From Gigaspora rosea (taxonomy: Eukaryota; Glomeromycota; Glomeromycetes; Diversisporales; Gigasporaceae): 64,000 nucleotides of DNA. The first letter of the stretch is position 1, and every line of letters begins with the position of its first letter. Below are positions 53,740-64,000 of this stretch, one piece after another. Location of the stretch: contig QKWP01000045.1 in NCBI GenBank assembly GCA_003550325.1, positions 369,531 to 433,530 on the forward strand. Direction: 5' to 3'. The position numbers and the translations under genes are program-made. The notes beneath the pieces are model-generated. The model did not search any database. It was given only the letters and a program-made list of their open reading frames with translations, and was not told where the DNA came from.

Positions 53740-53980
53740 GTCCGAAATGTATGACAGGTTGATCGACAAAATCGAGAAAAATTTTGTTCTATTTCAAATC
53801 AAACTTTTGTCTATGAAACTACTCTTGCTGTTCTAAGGAAAAAATTCTACTCATAATGTTGATGTAAGCATTATCTAAATCCCTTTCTAACTTCTCCAAA
53901 TCTAACTCTTAACATTAAAATTATTAAAATTTACTATAGGTTCAATATGCATAACCTGTCACACATTTGGTGGTACGGAC
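53740..53980. mobile_element. Small TIR element, family copy 2
   Basis: GTCCGAAATGTATGACAGGT at the left opposes AACCTGTCACACATTTGGTG and ACGGAC at the right, as in 46126-46370. It contains a copy of the dispersed core repeat (53811-53870). Confidence 0.6.
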
Positions 53981-54511
53981 TAGGAAAACCCGTCAGATAC
54001 ATCAATTTCGATATTTTTAATTCAAATTAAAGTACTGGCTTATATCTATGTATTTGCTTTTTACCCTACGTTGATTTAAAATTTATCAAAGTATTTTAAT
54101 TTGAATATAAACTAATTATTTAACATTCGTGTTTTAAAAATAGATTGACAAGCAATGATTGACGACTCATTTAAAATTAGATTGGTCAATCAAACAACGC
54201 CCACACGATTTCTGCTATCATGTAAATTTTGTATGACATTCGATATTGATTGAATGATTACAGATTACAGTTAAACGATTAGAATTAAAAAGAATTTAAG
54301 CAAGTACACATTTTAAGGCAATAGTTCTCTTGCATTTGTAATTAATTCTAGATAATAATACATGATTGTAAACCTTAAATTTTTATAATTGTGACGTTCG
54401 TTTTATTTTATTTATGCCTAAAGCTAAAAATTTTAATCAAATTATTCAGGGTATATTTTTTTTAGTTTTTTATTATTATTATTTTTTTTGAGTTTATTTT
54501 TACTATCATAA
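53981..54511. other. Gene-free AT-rich stretch
   Basis: No coding region or repeat that I can support. Confidence 0.4.
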
Positions 54512-54691
54512 ATGACTTCACTTATGGAAAAATACAAATCTTGTCGTATGCTTGAAAAATCAATATTTTTAAATCAATATGTGAAGAAAGTAAATTCCTG
54601 TTCTATATGTCGCACTCAGTCTTCATGTTTATATAAGATAAGAAAGCAGGAAATTATCTCTTTAACCGTTTCTCCTTCAAATATGCCTTGA
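54512..54691 (+). CDS. Possible small Cys-containing ORF (59 aa)
   Basis: MTSLMEKYKSCRMLEKSIFL opens the frame, followed by a Cys cluster, CSICRTQSSC, and a basic stretch YKIRKQE. Composition is more protein-like than its AT-rich surroundings. It has no recognised domain, and its last codons overlap a word (CCGTTTCTCCTTCAAATATG) repeated in altered form near 55031, so it may be part of a repeat. Low confidence. Confidence 0.25.
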   Translation: MTSLMEKYKSCRMLEKSIFLNQYVKKVNSCSICRTQSSCLYKIRKQEIISLTVSPSNMP

Positions 54692-54717
54692 AATTTTTTT
54701 AAAATTTTGGTTTTATC

Positions 54718-54832
54718 ACTATATCATGATCCAGTGATTAGAATTTAATATTTAGGCACCATTCGATTCCTCTTGATGAAACGATTTGTATGTACTAAAA
54801 TCATTAAATTCTGATCGCTAGATCAAAAGTTA
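54718..54832. mobile_element. Hairpin MITE, family copy 3
   Basis: TATATCATGATCCAGTGATT and AGAATTTAATATTT oppose AATCATTAAATTCTGATCGC and TAGATCAAAAG. The centre carries CATTCGATTCCTCTTGATGA. Confidence 0.6.
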
Positions 54833-54904
54833 TTTGCAAAAATGATTTGCAACACAGCTCTACAGAAATTTAAATCTTTCTGCGCCGCAGATAGTTATTT
54901 GTAA

Positions 54905-55013
54905 ATCTTATGATATAATGATCTGAATTTAACAATATTCGAACCGTCTTGTCGAGACGAATCGAATGATGTCAAAAATCTTTAAATTCGGATCACTAAA
55001 TCATGATATATTA
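54905..55013. mobile_element. Hairpin MITE, family copy 4
   Basis: TTATGATATAATGATCTGAA opposes TTCGGATCACTAAATCATGA. The centre is CGTCTTGTCGAGACGAATCG, itself palindromic. Confidence 0.65.
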
Positions 55014-55967
55014 TTTTTTAAATAATCTTTACCCTAAACCGTTTCTCCTGCAACTTTGCCTGAAATGTTGACCTTTGATTGACAACTCACGTAGCACTTA
55101 TATTACCATGAACATAAACAAATAAAATAAATAACATATCACACTTATTTATGACGTATTGTATCATTTGGGTTATTATGTTTTGTGTATTTTCTTCTTC
55201 AACAGAATTAAATCTACTAAGACAAATTGTTAAAAATAAAGTAAATGGTATCTTGATAAATTATTGGTCAAAATGGAAACCTGTAAATAAAAATAGGTTT
55301 CTGTGGCAACATTGTGTACTCATTACATTACCGTGGTATTACTTATAAAAAGGTAAAAAAAATTTACTAAATTATATAATTTATAGTAATAAATTTTAAT
55401 TTTTTAAGTTTAGCTACGAAAAATGGTAGCTGAAAGAATTAACTTCTCAAAAGTACATTTCTTAATAATATTGAGGCAAATTACCAATATAATTACATAA
55501 TTAATTTTATTGATGAATTAGCCAAAGATGATTGTAGTTTAATTAAATATTATAGCTACGTACTTATAAATGCTTGTGTATATAAGAACATTCCTTTTAT
55601 TCATAAAAAGATATACTATTTACCTGCTCTTTTATTAGACAGCTTTTAGCAGTTAATATAATAAAGGAAGTTGTGATCAAGAGTATTTTTATGAAATTAT
55701 TTTTATCTCAGTTAGTAAGTTAAAATTTTATTTTTTAAAATTTTTTAATAATAATAATATGGGCTGGTGAAAAAATGTAGATACATGAATATTAGTACCT
55801 GTTTAATCAATAACTTCACAATCAAGTCACATAAATTTACAAAAAATATAGAATTTAAGAATGTTTTAATTTTTTTCTGATAAATAACTTTAATAGAGAT
55901 CGAAGCCTGTTAACTAGTAATAAATGAAAGATAAGTTTTAATATACATTAATATTTTTTAAGGCTCA
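55014..55967. other. Uncertain; one 65-codon open frame
   Basis: A plus-strand frame at 55151-55348 (MTYCIIWVIMFCVFSSSTEL onward, ending VLITLPWYYL) has protein-like composition but no recognised domain. It may be a decayed exon of the transposase-like relic that follows. The rest is AT-rich. Confidence 0.3.
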
Positions 55968-56125
55968 CAACCACCAACTCACTATCAGTAATACCATTAT
56001 GCAAAATGGTTGCTCTAGCACTTGGTGTTTGGGAAGCAACAGTTGCACATTTTATTGCTAAACAAAACAAAATAAATCAAGAACTTTTAGCACAAAAAAA
56101 AAACTAGGTAGACCAAAAAAATAAA
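55968..56125 (+). pseudogene. Helix-turn-helix fragment resembling a Tc1/DDE_3 transposase N-terminus
   Basis: VALALGVWEATVAHFIAKQN, then KINQELLAQK, then after a run of A a shifted LGRPKK. An HTH followed by a K/L-GRPKK linker is common in the N-terminus of Tc1-like transposases in these fungi (from memory). It is short, frame-broken within the A run and lacks a catalytic part. Confidence 0.4.
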
Positions 56126-57099
56126 CTTGGCATACCTAAGCTTATTTGCACCTTTATTTTATTTGCAAATGCATCTGATTCCTACTTTCAACACATATAT
56201 TATGACAATAACTTAAAAAAGTAGTCATAAATTTCTTAAAAAGCAGTTGCTATATATACTTTTAATAATTTAATGCAAGTGCATTCCCTATAAAATCTGT
56301 GTAATATAAAATTAAAATGACCAAAATAGCCTGTTCTTTTTGTTAATTAGGATTAGAGTAAGGTAAGAGTAATCAATCTATTATAGACAAGACAAAGTAG
56401 GTTATAGTAAAATTTTGCAAAGAATTTTTTTGCTAGAGTAGTTTCATAAGCAAAATTACCATATTTACTCGAAATAACGCACATGGGCATTATTTCGACA
56501 TTGACGCGCACAAAACATTTATTTTGTTGTTTTTTTTTGTTTTTTTTTGCACTTATCAATAATAATTTCCGTGCATTGACGCGCACAAATTACATTTGAT
56601 TTGTAAGCAAATAAATATTGCTTTCTTTTTTTTTTGTTTACTCTTATCATTTTTATCATCTTATATTTTTTTATAATTTTTTTTTTTACAACTCATTAAT
56701 TTTTATATAATTTTTTTAGTTATTGTCATTGTTTAAACCATTCTTTAGAGTTATTGCCTTGGAAGCTACTCTTTTGGAATCACTATCATTTTTGGTGGTA
56801 TTGCAGCTTTATTTTTTTTTACTATTATTTTTTTCTTTTATTTTTTATCTCTCTATATATTATTGCATTTTAGCCTCTCCCTTGAGTTACTGCCATTGGA
56901 GTTGCCACAATCGGAGTTGTCCCTATTGGAGTTATTTCTAGAGTAGTCATTTCAATTTTTTTTAAACCTTTCATTTTGGTACTATTACTTTGTTTTTTTT
57001 ACGATATTATTAGTTGCTGGGTTATTTTTAAAGTCGATAGTTTTAGTAATTAGAAGTATTTTCTTATTCGCATCTAAATTATTAAATTAAACTATTTGT
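56126..57099. other. Gene-free; small repeat relics
   Basis: A minus-strand copy of the dispersed core lies at 56395-56450. CGAAATAACGCACATGGGCATT at 56470 resembles the MITE end at 57545 (written here as two words: CGAAATAACGCAC, ATGGGCATTATTTCG). ATTGACGCGCACAAA occurs at 56500 and 56575. The 77-codon minus and 72-codon plus frames here are T-rich or repeat-driven and not called. Confidence 0.4.
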
Positions 57100-57228
57100 A
57101 TTATAAAATTTAATTAATAAAATAATTAAATAAATTAAGTTATTCAATAAAATACAAAATTTAGTTAATAAAACTTATAAAATTTAGTTAATAAAATAAT
57201 AAAATTTAGTTAATAAAATAATGCATAT
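57100..57228 (+). repeat. Tandem AAATTTAGTTAATAAAATAA units
   Basis: Four to five imperfect units of about 22 bp. Confidence 0.65.
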
Positions 57229-57277
57229 ACGATATATGTTATTATGTATATATGTATGTACATATGCTATTATATGT

Positions 57278-57428
57278 TACCTGCACGTAAATATGCACGA
57301 GATACTGCACGAGAAAACACATAAAATTGCACGTAAGTACGTGCAGCATTGAACAGAATCCGCGCCCTTTTACGTGCCATGAACTTGCTTTCCTGTGCAT
57401 TGTCCCATGTATATTTACGTGCAGGTTT
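57278..57428. mobile_element. MITE with CACGTAAAT ends and repeated ACGTGCA words
   Basis: ACCTGCACGTAAATATGCA at the left opposes ATGTATATTTACGTGCAGGT at the right. The inside has GCACGAGATACTGCACGAG and GCACGTAAGTACGTGCAGC. Confidence 0.6.
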
Positions 57429-57535
57429 GTGTGGTCACGTATTTAAACTTTTCCATATATTTCAGTATTATTCCGTGCTGTAATTTCTCATAGGGCTACA
57501 AATTGCACTTGGATTCCAAATAATAAAATTGTATA

Positions 57536-57660
57536 CTTACTATAAATTCTCAAAATAACAGGCATGGGCATTATTTTGAATTTTGGCCTGAATTAAGCTT
57601 AACTCAGCCAAAATTTAAAATAATGCCAATGCTGTTATTTTGAGAATTTTACAGTATAAG
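57536..57660. mobile_element. Short MITE, 50-bp inverted ends
   Basis: CTTACTATAAATTCTCAAAA and TAACAGGCATGGGCATTATT oppose AATAATGCCAATGCTGTTAT and TTTGAGAATTTTACAGTATAAG (words split). It has nearly no loop. Related end words occur near 9614 and 56470. Confidence 0.7.
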
Positions 57661-58022
57661 GGTATAGTCCTCTAATTGTTATCTTTGGTTCATAATAGTA
57701 ATACAAAATAACAAAACTAACAAGCTTTATACTAAGTTATTTCTAATTCTATTGTAATATATGATCTGTGTCAAGATAGTTAAAAAATATGAATACAAAT
57801 TGCTTTATACTTTGCCTTTTTATTGTGAAAGCCATAATTAAAGGAATTTGTTTAATTGTAAAGATTGAAATTGCCAGAACAGGTCTCTATTTGAATCTTC
57901 TAGCAATTAGAATAAATTATACAAGCTTTTTAAAAAAAGTTGTCACTAAAGTTATTGTTGGGTTTTAAAAAAGATTTCTTAATAAGGCCAATAATTATAA
58001 AAATTTAAGTAACTATATATTA
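57661..58022. other. Gene-free AT-rich stretch
   Basis: Nothing that I can support. Confidence 0.4.
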
Positions 58023-58184
58023 GGGCACTGACATTTATTAGGTAATATTTTAGGAGGTGGGGGGTCAAGAAAAATCTTACCTTAGTTAAATTTAATTGGC
58101 CAAAATTCTATTTATAGATCTTACCTAGGGGTGGGGGATAAGCCCCTATAGTAAATAGATATTAGGTAATAAATGTCAGCACCC
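58023..58184. mobile_element. Harbinger-type MITE (162 bp, TSD TTA)
   Basis: GGGCACTGACATTTATTAGG opposes GTAATAAATGTCAGCACCC. TTA flanks both sides (58020-58022, 58185-58187). The inner GGTGGGGGGTCAAG and GGGGTGGGGGATAAGCCCC blocks are unusual for this AT-rich DNA. A relative lies at 1964-2047. Confidence 0.75.
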
Positions 58185-58386
58185 TTATTGGCTAAAAATA
58201 ATTATAAAAATCTCAAAATTAAAAAAATGAAAAATTTTTATAAAAATATAAAAGTTTTAATAAAATTTATATTAAAGTATTTTTTCAAAATCTATATAAT
58301 AAAAAAGATATTTAAATATGAGTAAATTTATTCATTGCCCCTTGCGATGCGCCTTATATGTCGCTCCCCCAATCAAATTTCAAGAT

Positions 58387-58623
58387 CAGGTATAACGTTA
58401 CATGATCAAAAAATTCAAAACAAACGTTCGTTTTGTCAAAAATCATTTATAACTTAAAATTGAGTATATAAAACTATTCTTAGGATTATAACAAAAAAAA
58501 TTCCTTGCAAAATTTTACTACAAAAACCCCCTATCGCCCATATACACAATCTATACATCACCCTAACCCTATCCAATGAAAAAATGGGTTATTTTAATAG
58601 TTTTGATTTTACGTTACACCTGA
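58387..58623. mobile_element. Small TIR element with dispersed core repeat
   Basis: CAGGTATAACGTTACATGAT opposes TGATTTTACGTTACACCTG (about 18 bp). The inner core at 58470-58525 (AACTATTCTTAGGATTATAA, then CAAAAAAAATTCCTTGC) is shared with five other sites. The same end word, CAGGTGTAACGTAACAC, occurs at 14208. Confidence 0.6.
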
Positions 58624-59758
58624 TTTTATGATCTGCGGCAGGTGCGACAACATCGCATGTGCGATGTATAAATTATTTCTTTAAATATTTATATTAAATT
58701 TAAAAAAATTATTATAAGCATACTAGGGTATCTACATTTTTGCACTGGACTATATAAAATATTTAAATAACGTTAAAAATAGGTTCCTACTATATATTCT
58801 TTTTTAGTAAAAATAGTATTATAATACAAAAATTTATTATTTGTTAGAATTATAGAAGAACTTGGTTGGTATATTATTTTTTTACTTTATTTCTGGATTT
58901 TAATTCTATAAAATTGGCATTTAGATCTATTAAAAATTGGATTTATAAAAATAGAAACTTTATATAGCTTATTTTACATATCTGTAAATTTGCAAACTTA
59001 TACAGTATTTGGTCTACAGTCAAACTCCACACAATCATGTGCCAAAATTAGACTTTCTATGTGCCTATTGTAAGATTGTGACTAAAGTGAGCTAAAATTT
59101 ATATTTAAAATATAGCTTATATATACCAATATAAAAGCCTAACCAAAAAAAAAAATTACTATAATGCTCAAATAGAAGCTCACATAGATTATTTGAGGTC
59201 CTGGCAATACTAGTATAGTCAAGCTTCAATAATGCAATATGTACAGACAAGTCTACAACATGCATTTGGGAAGGTTTGTATTTAGAGAGAGCTAATTAAA
59301 TTGTAGCTTTAAAAATTTGATTATCAAGTTTGTATAACTTCTACTAAAAACTATATAACTTGTCTTAAATACTAAAATTTGATTCGCTATATGCATTTAG
59401 AGAAGTTAGCATAATATAAAAAGTTATTTAAGAAAATGTACATTTATGAAATATAAAACATGCATTTAGCACTAATAATATCTTATGTACAAGAAAAAAC
59501 ATGCATTTAGAGAGGTATTGCATTTATGGAAGTTGTATTTATAGAGATCTAACTATATGTGAGTTGTAGGTATGGCAGCTAGTATAAAACCTTCAAGTAG
59601 TTACTTAAATAGATACTTAAGTTGCAAATATCAAATTGTCCTCTATATAGAACACTATAGTTTAATAAATCTTGAATAAAAATTCCAAATTCCAAATAGA
59701 GAGCATCTATAAATAATGTTATATACCCCATATAGTAGTACTTGACCCCTTTCAACTA
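58624..59758. other. Gene-free; dispersed ATGCATTTAGAGA words
   Basis: ATGCATTTAG recurs at about 59389, 59461 and 59500, with the related ATGCATTTGG at 59261 and GTATTTAGAGAGAG/GTATTTATAGAGAT near 59278 and 59525. It may be the subterminal region of an unidentified element. No coding is seen. Confidence 0.4.
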
Positions 59759-60064
59759 CAGTGTTGGCATTTGGATTATGTCCAATAAAATTTTTATTTG
59801 AACATAGTTAAATATGAACATGGACTAATCAAAATAGTGTCCAAGTCCATATTTTCATTGCTAAAATTTTTAGAATATTCCAGATTTTTACCCAAATTTT
59901 AGCTCTATTTAGTTTATATTTGGAATATTTTGATCTATAGCCTATGCATTTTATTGAACTAATGTTTTATATCTAATAAAAAAATATGGACAATATGAAC
60001 ATAGTCCATAAATGTTTATGTCCAATGGTCTATATTATCCCAGGTTCATATTTTGCTAACACTG
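59759..60064. mobile_element. hAT-type MITE (306 bp)
   Basis: CAGTGTTGGCATTTGGATTA opposes TTCATATTTTGCTAACACTG. Flanks TTCAACTA and CTCGACTA agree at six of eight positions, both differences being transitions. GTCCAATAAAAT, GAACATAGT and ATGGACTA words fill the subterminal zones. The first bases, CAGTGTTG, equal those of the hAT MITE at 4923. Confidence 0.7.
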
Positions 60065-60108
60065 CTCGACTATATAAAAAAATTTTTAAAATTTGTATTT
60101 TTATATAT

Positions 60109-60372
60109 TGTTATAGAATAGGTTTCTTGTTAGATACAGAGTAAAGCGGAGTTTTACAGTTTTACAGTTTTATAGTTTTACAGTTTTTACAGTTTTATTA
60201 TTATCTTTATATTATGATTGTATTATTATATTATTTTATTACTCACTTGAAAGATATATAAACCCTAGCTTTTTGACCTTCTACACATTAGCTTTTAGCT
60301 TAGACTCAGATTCCCCTCCTCTTCCCTCTAACATCTAAACATAATTATATCTCTTGCATAATATTATTTAAT
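60109..60372 (+). repeat. Gypsy LTR fragment, variant subfamily
   Basis: It starts TGTTATAGAATAGGTTTC and has TTTTACAG repeats where the LTR at 26511 has TTTATACC. It then shares AAAGATATATAAACCCTAGC and CTTCTACACATTAGC with it. A foldback element interrupts it. Its mirror image lies at about 60889-61152 on the opposite strand. Fossil. Confidence 0.8.
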
Positions 60373-60888
60373 TCGTAATCCATGAGTAAGGGAAAGGATT
60401 TGATTAGTGATCGGTGGGGTGCATATTATAATCAAAACAATTAATACCCATAATCTGGAGCTGTTTTTTAATTTTCTCGATTTCTGCAAAGCTAACATCT
60501 TTTGTGTTTCTATAAAAATTATAAAGGCGATTTTTCTCTTCCTAAAAGTGGTGAATTCATCAAAATTGACCCAATGGGCCGTGAGATATTATCATTTTAT
60601 CTTTACGATCATATGAAATCTCTTTACAGATCTGCAAAGAAAATTTTATATGATCATGAAGATAAAATGATAATATCTTGCGGCCCATTGGGTCAATTTT
60701 GATGAATTCACCACTTTTAGGAAGAGAAAAATCGCCTTTATAATTTTTATAGAAACACAAAAGATGTTAGCTTTGCAGAAATCGAGAAAATTAAAAAACA
60801 GCTCCAGATTATGGGTATTAATTGTTTTGATTATAATATGCACCCCACCGATCACTAATCAAATCCTTTCCCTTACTCATGGATTACG
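60373..60888. mobile_element. Long foldback palindrome (about 515 bp), family copy 2
   Basis: It starts AATTCGTAATCCATGAGTAA and returns as its mirror at the right. The inner words CATCAAAATTGACCCAATGG, CCGTGAGATATTATCATTTT and ATCTTTACGATCATATG follow the same plan as copy 1 at 5487-6009. It is inserted in the LTR fragment. Confidence 0.7.
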
Positions 60889-61296
60889 AATTAAATAATA
60901 TTATGCAAGAGATATAATTATGTTTAGATGTTAGAGGGAAGAGGAGGGGAATCTGAGTCTAAGCTAAAAGCTAATGTGTAGAAGGTCAAAAAGCTAGGGT
61001 TTATATATCTTTCAAGTGAGTAATAAAATAATATAATAATACAATCATAATATAAAGATAATAATAAAACTGTAAAAACTGTAAAACTATAAAACTGTAA
61101 AACTGTAAAACTCCGCTTTACTCTGTATCTAACAAGAAACCTATTCTATAACAATATATAAAAATACAAATTTTAAAAATTTTTTTATATAGTCGAGCAG
61201 TGTTAGCAAAATATGAACCTGGGATAATATAGACCATTGGACATAAACATTTATGGACTATGTTCATATTGTCCATATTTTTTTATTAGATATAAA

Positions 61297-61297
61297 N
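61297..61297. other. Single N, likely contig join
   Basis: One unknown base separates the end of the palindrome from the leader region of a Gypsy copy, with no LTR in between. This is an abrupt junction. Confidence 0.8.
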
Positions 61298-64000
61298 GTT
61301 CAGAAGGGCATACTTGAAGCCTCTGCTTTTGTAGCATTTGTCTTTTGTTTTAGTATTTTGTTTTGTTAATTTTCTGTTAGTTTTAGAACCAGATTAGAAA
61401 CCCTCTTACCTCTTAGTTAGTACATTGAAACTCTCACCTATTTTCTTACCATTTTAGTTAAAAAAAAAAAAATTAGTTGTTAAACTTTTAGGTTTCTTTA
61501 TGACTAGAGTAAATAGAGCCTACCAAATCCATTTTAAACAAATTGAAGCACACAACACTAACCATCCATCTGCTCTCGCTACCACCATTCTCCAACTCAG
61601 TCATCCAGATTTATTTTGTACTATTTGCTATCTACCTTATAGTTTCCATCGAAGTTTTCGTCGTTTTTGGAACCATTACCGGGATACTTATTTTGCAGGC
61701 TGATATTCACAAGTTACCATTGATGCCTTTTTTATTTTAACTCATCCAAACAGCTATAATACTTGTAGAGCTGCTGCTCGTGATATTGTTTTCAGCTGCC
61801 GATACCATAATCCTTATTTGGACCCTAAGGAGGTTATTGCTAAATAACTTCGACGATTCACCCAGTATACTCTTGCTACTACTCTACTAGCAAATTTTCC
61901 AGCAAATATCTTCAACCACCATATTGAAGGCCTTACTACTTCTACTCCTCCATTTGGCCACCTTATTGATACACTTGATCACTTTTCACCTATAATTCAA
62001 ACTACTGACGATCTTGAATTTAATCTTACACCTACCTCTCGACCTGTACGTACCTTACAACCAGAAGATTTAGATAACCAAGCAGGACCCTCCCATTCTA
62101 CTCATACCACTACTTTAGCACCTTACAACGAAGATACTACCCAAATACCTTTTTCTCACACACTTGCACTTCCAACTTCTCCTCTTAGTGAAATTTCCCT
62201 TGTCAATCCTCTTCCTATTCAACATACTCCCTCTCCAAACTGAGTTGTTTGATTCATACAAAATCTTAACCCAGCTGCATATTTTCCACGTACACCCCGA
62301 ACCACAACAACCCCACCTCTAACTATAGTTACTGAAGTCTATCCTGAAACCCATTTTTCACCTCATAATACTCCTCTACACACTTCTCCTTTACAACACC
62401 AACGTCAAATCTTTAATCCTCAACTAGATATTGTTCAGCCCCAGATAATTGGAGCTTATCCTGACCAAAAATTGCTGAACCAGAAATTCATTAAGAAATA
62501 AATTTAGCAGAAGAAAATTTAGAAGAAATAAATTTAGACGGAATTTTAGACGAACTAACAGAAATATGAAAAGAAATAAATTATCAAGAAGAACCTGAAG
62601 AAGAAGAAATAAATTATCAAGAAGGACCAAAAAAAGAAGTACACTCAGAACTATAGAAGACGAAGAATCAGAACCAGAATTAAACATGGGAGATCAAGCT
62701 TTAACTGCTGCTGCTCAAGCTATGACAGCTCTTGCCAATGCCCTTGGACAAGGTGGTGAAAAGTTCCTTATTAAAATAGACTATTATCGTGGTAATGAAA
62801 CTTAGGACCCAGTTACCTGGGTTGAGGAATTTGAACGAGCTGCCAAAGCTAACCACTGGAGCCCTGCTTACCAATTGGAGTTAGCTGCTGCCTATATGAG
62901 GGACAATGCCCAGGAATGGTTCACGAGCCTTGCCAATGCCCTAACCCATTTTTATCACAACCAGCATGGCCAGAATATAAATGGTGTTAATATCTATAGC
63001 TTTACTCACCTGTTCAAAGAAAATTTAGCACTACCAAGCAAAAGGCTGCTTGGCAGAAACAACTTTTTGAAATCAAACAAGGCACAGATTCTGTTGATAC
63101 TTATGTTAGCTGCTTTAAGCAACTAAAAGGATGCGTAGACCCTCTCAATAATTACCTAGCTGCCGTTATGATCCAGTTCTTTATCCAAGGATTGCAACCC
63201 GAATATGCTATAAATGTCCAAGCTGCTGAACCTGCTGACTTGGCTGCTGCTATTACCGAAGCACATAAATAGGAAACAGGACGGATGATGGCCTCTGAAC
63301 ATAATGCTAATGATACCAACCAGGCCATTGAGCGCCTTACTGAACAGATTGCTAAGCTCAGTATAAANCTAATGATACCAACCAGGCCATTGAGCGCCTT
63401 ACTGAACAGATTGCTAAGCTCAGTATAAATCTTGCTGAAAAACAAGCTGCTCCTCCTACTGTTACTCCTGCCTACTACACCGACAAAAGCAAGGACCGAC
63501 CCCAATCCAATACTAGAAATGCCACATGTTATTATTGTGGACAAAAAGGACAATTCATCCGGAATTGCCATACTTGATACCAGGACAACAGGAAGGACTA
63601 CCAAGGATACCAATCCCGAGGTAGAAGTAATAATTATTCCTCTAGGAATAACCGATCTTATGATAGATCCAGATCCAGAAACAGAAGCCAATCCAGAGAT
63701 AGAAATTATAACTGCTCTGGATATGACCGATCCAGGAGCCGAAGCCAGTCCAGTGATAGATACGGAATAACCGGAACCCCCGCTCTTCTGATCGATCTAG
63801 ATCACGCAATCGATCATCTACTCCCTACCCTCGTGATGTTTACACTCTTGACACTGCCAATGACTATACCTACGAACAATTCGAAGCCTTTTTAGTTAAT
63901 GACTCTATTAGGATTGCTGTTCCAATTATTTAGTTGAAAATCCTAAAACTACCCAGATTCAGACACCTACCTATACCACTCCTGTCAATTGCAATATCAA
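61298..64000 (+). mobile_element. Second copy of the Gypsy family, broken, runs off the window
   Basis: It begins GTTCAGAAGGGCATACTTGA, the leader found at 27424 in the first copy, and runs collinear with it. The leading region is at 61500-62420, the acidic stretch around 62500, the gag domain at about 62690-63430, a CCHC knuckle near 63530 and the downstream linker to the edge. It is clearly the same family but diverged, and broken at several points. Its LTRs are not visible here: the left is lost at the N join and the right lies outside. Confidence 0.88.
63307..63430 (+). repeat. 60-bp direct duplication around a single N
   Basis: CTAATGATACCAACCAGGCC through GCTCAGTATAAA appears just before the N at 63368 and again just after it, identically. 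The first Gypsy copy has it once (29433-29493). Confidence 0.9.

Larger units (their letters stand above)
59966..61296. repeat. 1.33-kb near-perfect palindrome ending at an N
   Basis: Everything from 59966 to about 60630 returns as its reverse complement up to 61296, centred on AGATCT at 60628-60633. The mirrored part includes half of the hAT MITE, an LTR fragment and a foldback arm. The mirror stops exactly at the single N at 61297. The two mirror-image 66- and 69-codon frames on each strand are consequences of the palindrome. Confidence 0.9.

Noticed and set aside
60407-60855. Mirror-image 66- and 69-codon frames on both strands
   Set aside because: Produced by the palindrome; identical on both strands and without domain signature.
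63152-63691. 179-codon minus-strand frame
   Set aside because: Antisense of the gag region of the second Gypsy copy, spanning an N.

Overview
The window looks like nuclear DNA of an arbuscular mycorrhizal fungus, most likely Rhizophagus or a close relative. This is inferred from very AT-rich sequence, short (about 75 bp) GT-AG introns, a TKL-like kinase fused to TPR repeats with an HCD-type catalytic loop, small Zn2Cys6 proteins, TTAGGG-type interstitial repeats and dense Gypsy, Helitron, hAT and Harbinger debris. No search could be run, so the species is an inference. Host genes are few: a five-exon kinase-TPR gene (6376-8905, minus), two paralogous Zn2Cys6 genes (11711-12135, with one frameshift, and 49354-49878, intact), a broken gene of unknown family (51346-51680) and a frameshifted DDE-like/zinc-finger gene cut by the left edge (3-960).

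Layout. 1-960 is the DDE-like relic. 961-6010 is mobile-element debris: Harbinger-type and hAT-type MITEs, one hAT MITE nested in a larger inverted-repeat element with a tRNA-like head, and a long foldback palindrome. 6376-8905 is the kinase gene, whose second intron is swollen by two MITEs. 9790-10950 has a tandem duplication, a Helitron helicase relic and a foldback. 11711-19000 holds a Zn2Cys6 gene and several hAT elements with 8-bp target duplications. 19490-21042 and 39611-45150 are tandem arrays. Between them, at 21048-39605, lies a TIR transposon with TGTCG ends, a 5-bp ATGAT target duplication, inverted subterminal arrays and a Gypsy-type integrase-like gene without RT or gag. I read it as a Ginger/TDD-like DNA transposon of about 5.9 kb, swollen to 18.6 kb by a Gypsy LTR retrotransposon (26511-39154), which itself carries another insertion (33421-35829) containing a 637-base sequencing gap. 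The Gypsy copy is a broken fossil.

45150-59760 is mostly gene-poor, with many short inverted-repeat elements and one intact small gene. 59966-61296 is a near-perfect 1.33-kb palindrome that mirrors an LTR fragment around a foldback element and ends at a single N. 61298 to the right edge is a second, broken copy of the same Gypsy family, containing another single-N join with duplicated flanks. Both N joins look like assembly seams.

The most interesting item is the Ginger-like element and its four-level nest (array, Ginger-like element, Gypsy, TTTCGAAA element). Target duplications at three of the boundaries let the order of insertion be read directly. Other points of note are the families of foldback elements, and the two Zn2Cys6 paralogues that share an unrecognised Cys/His C-terminal motif.
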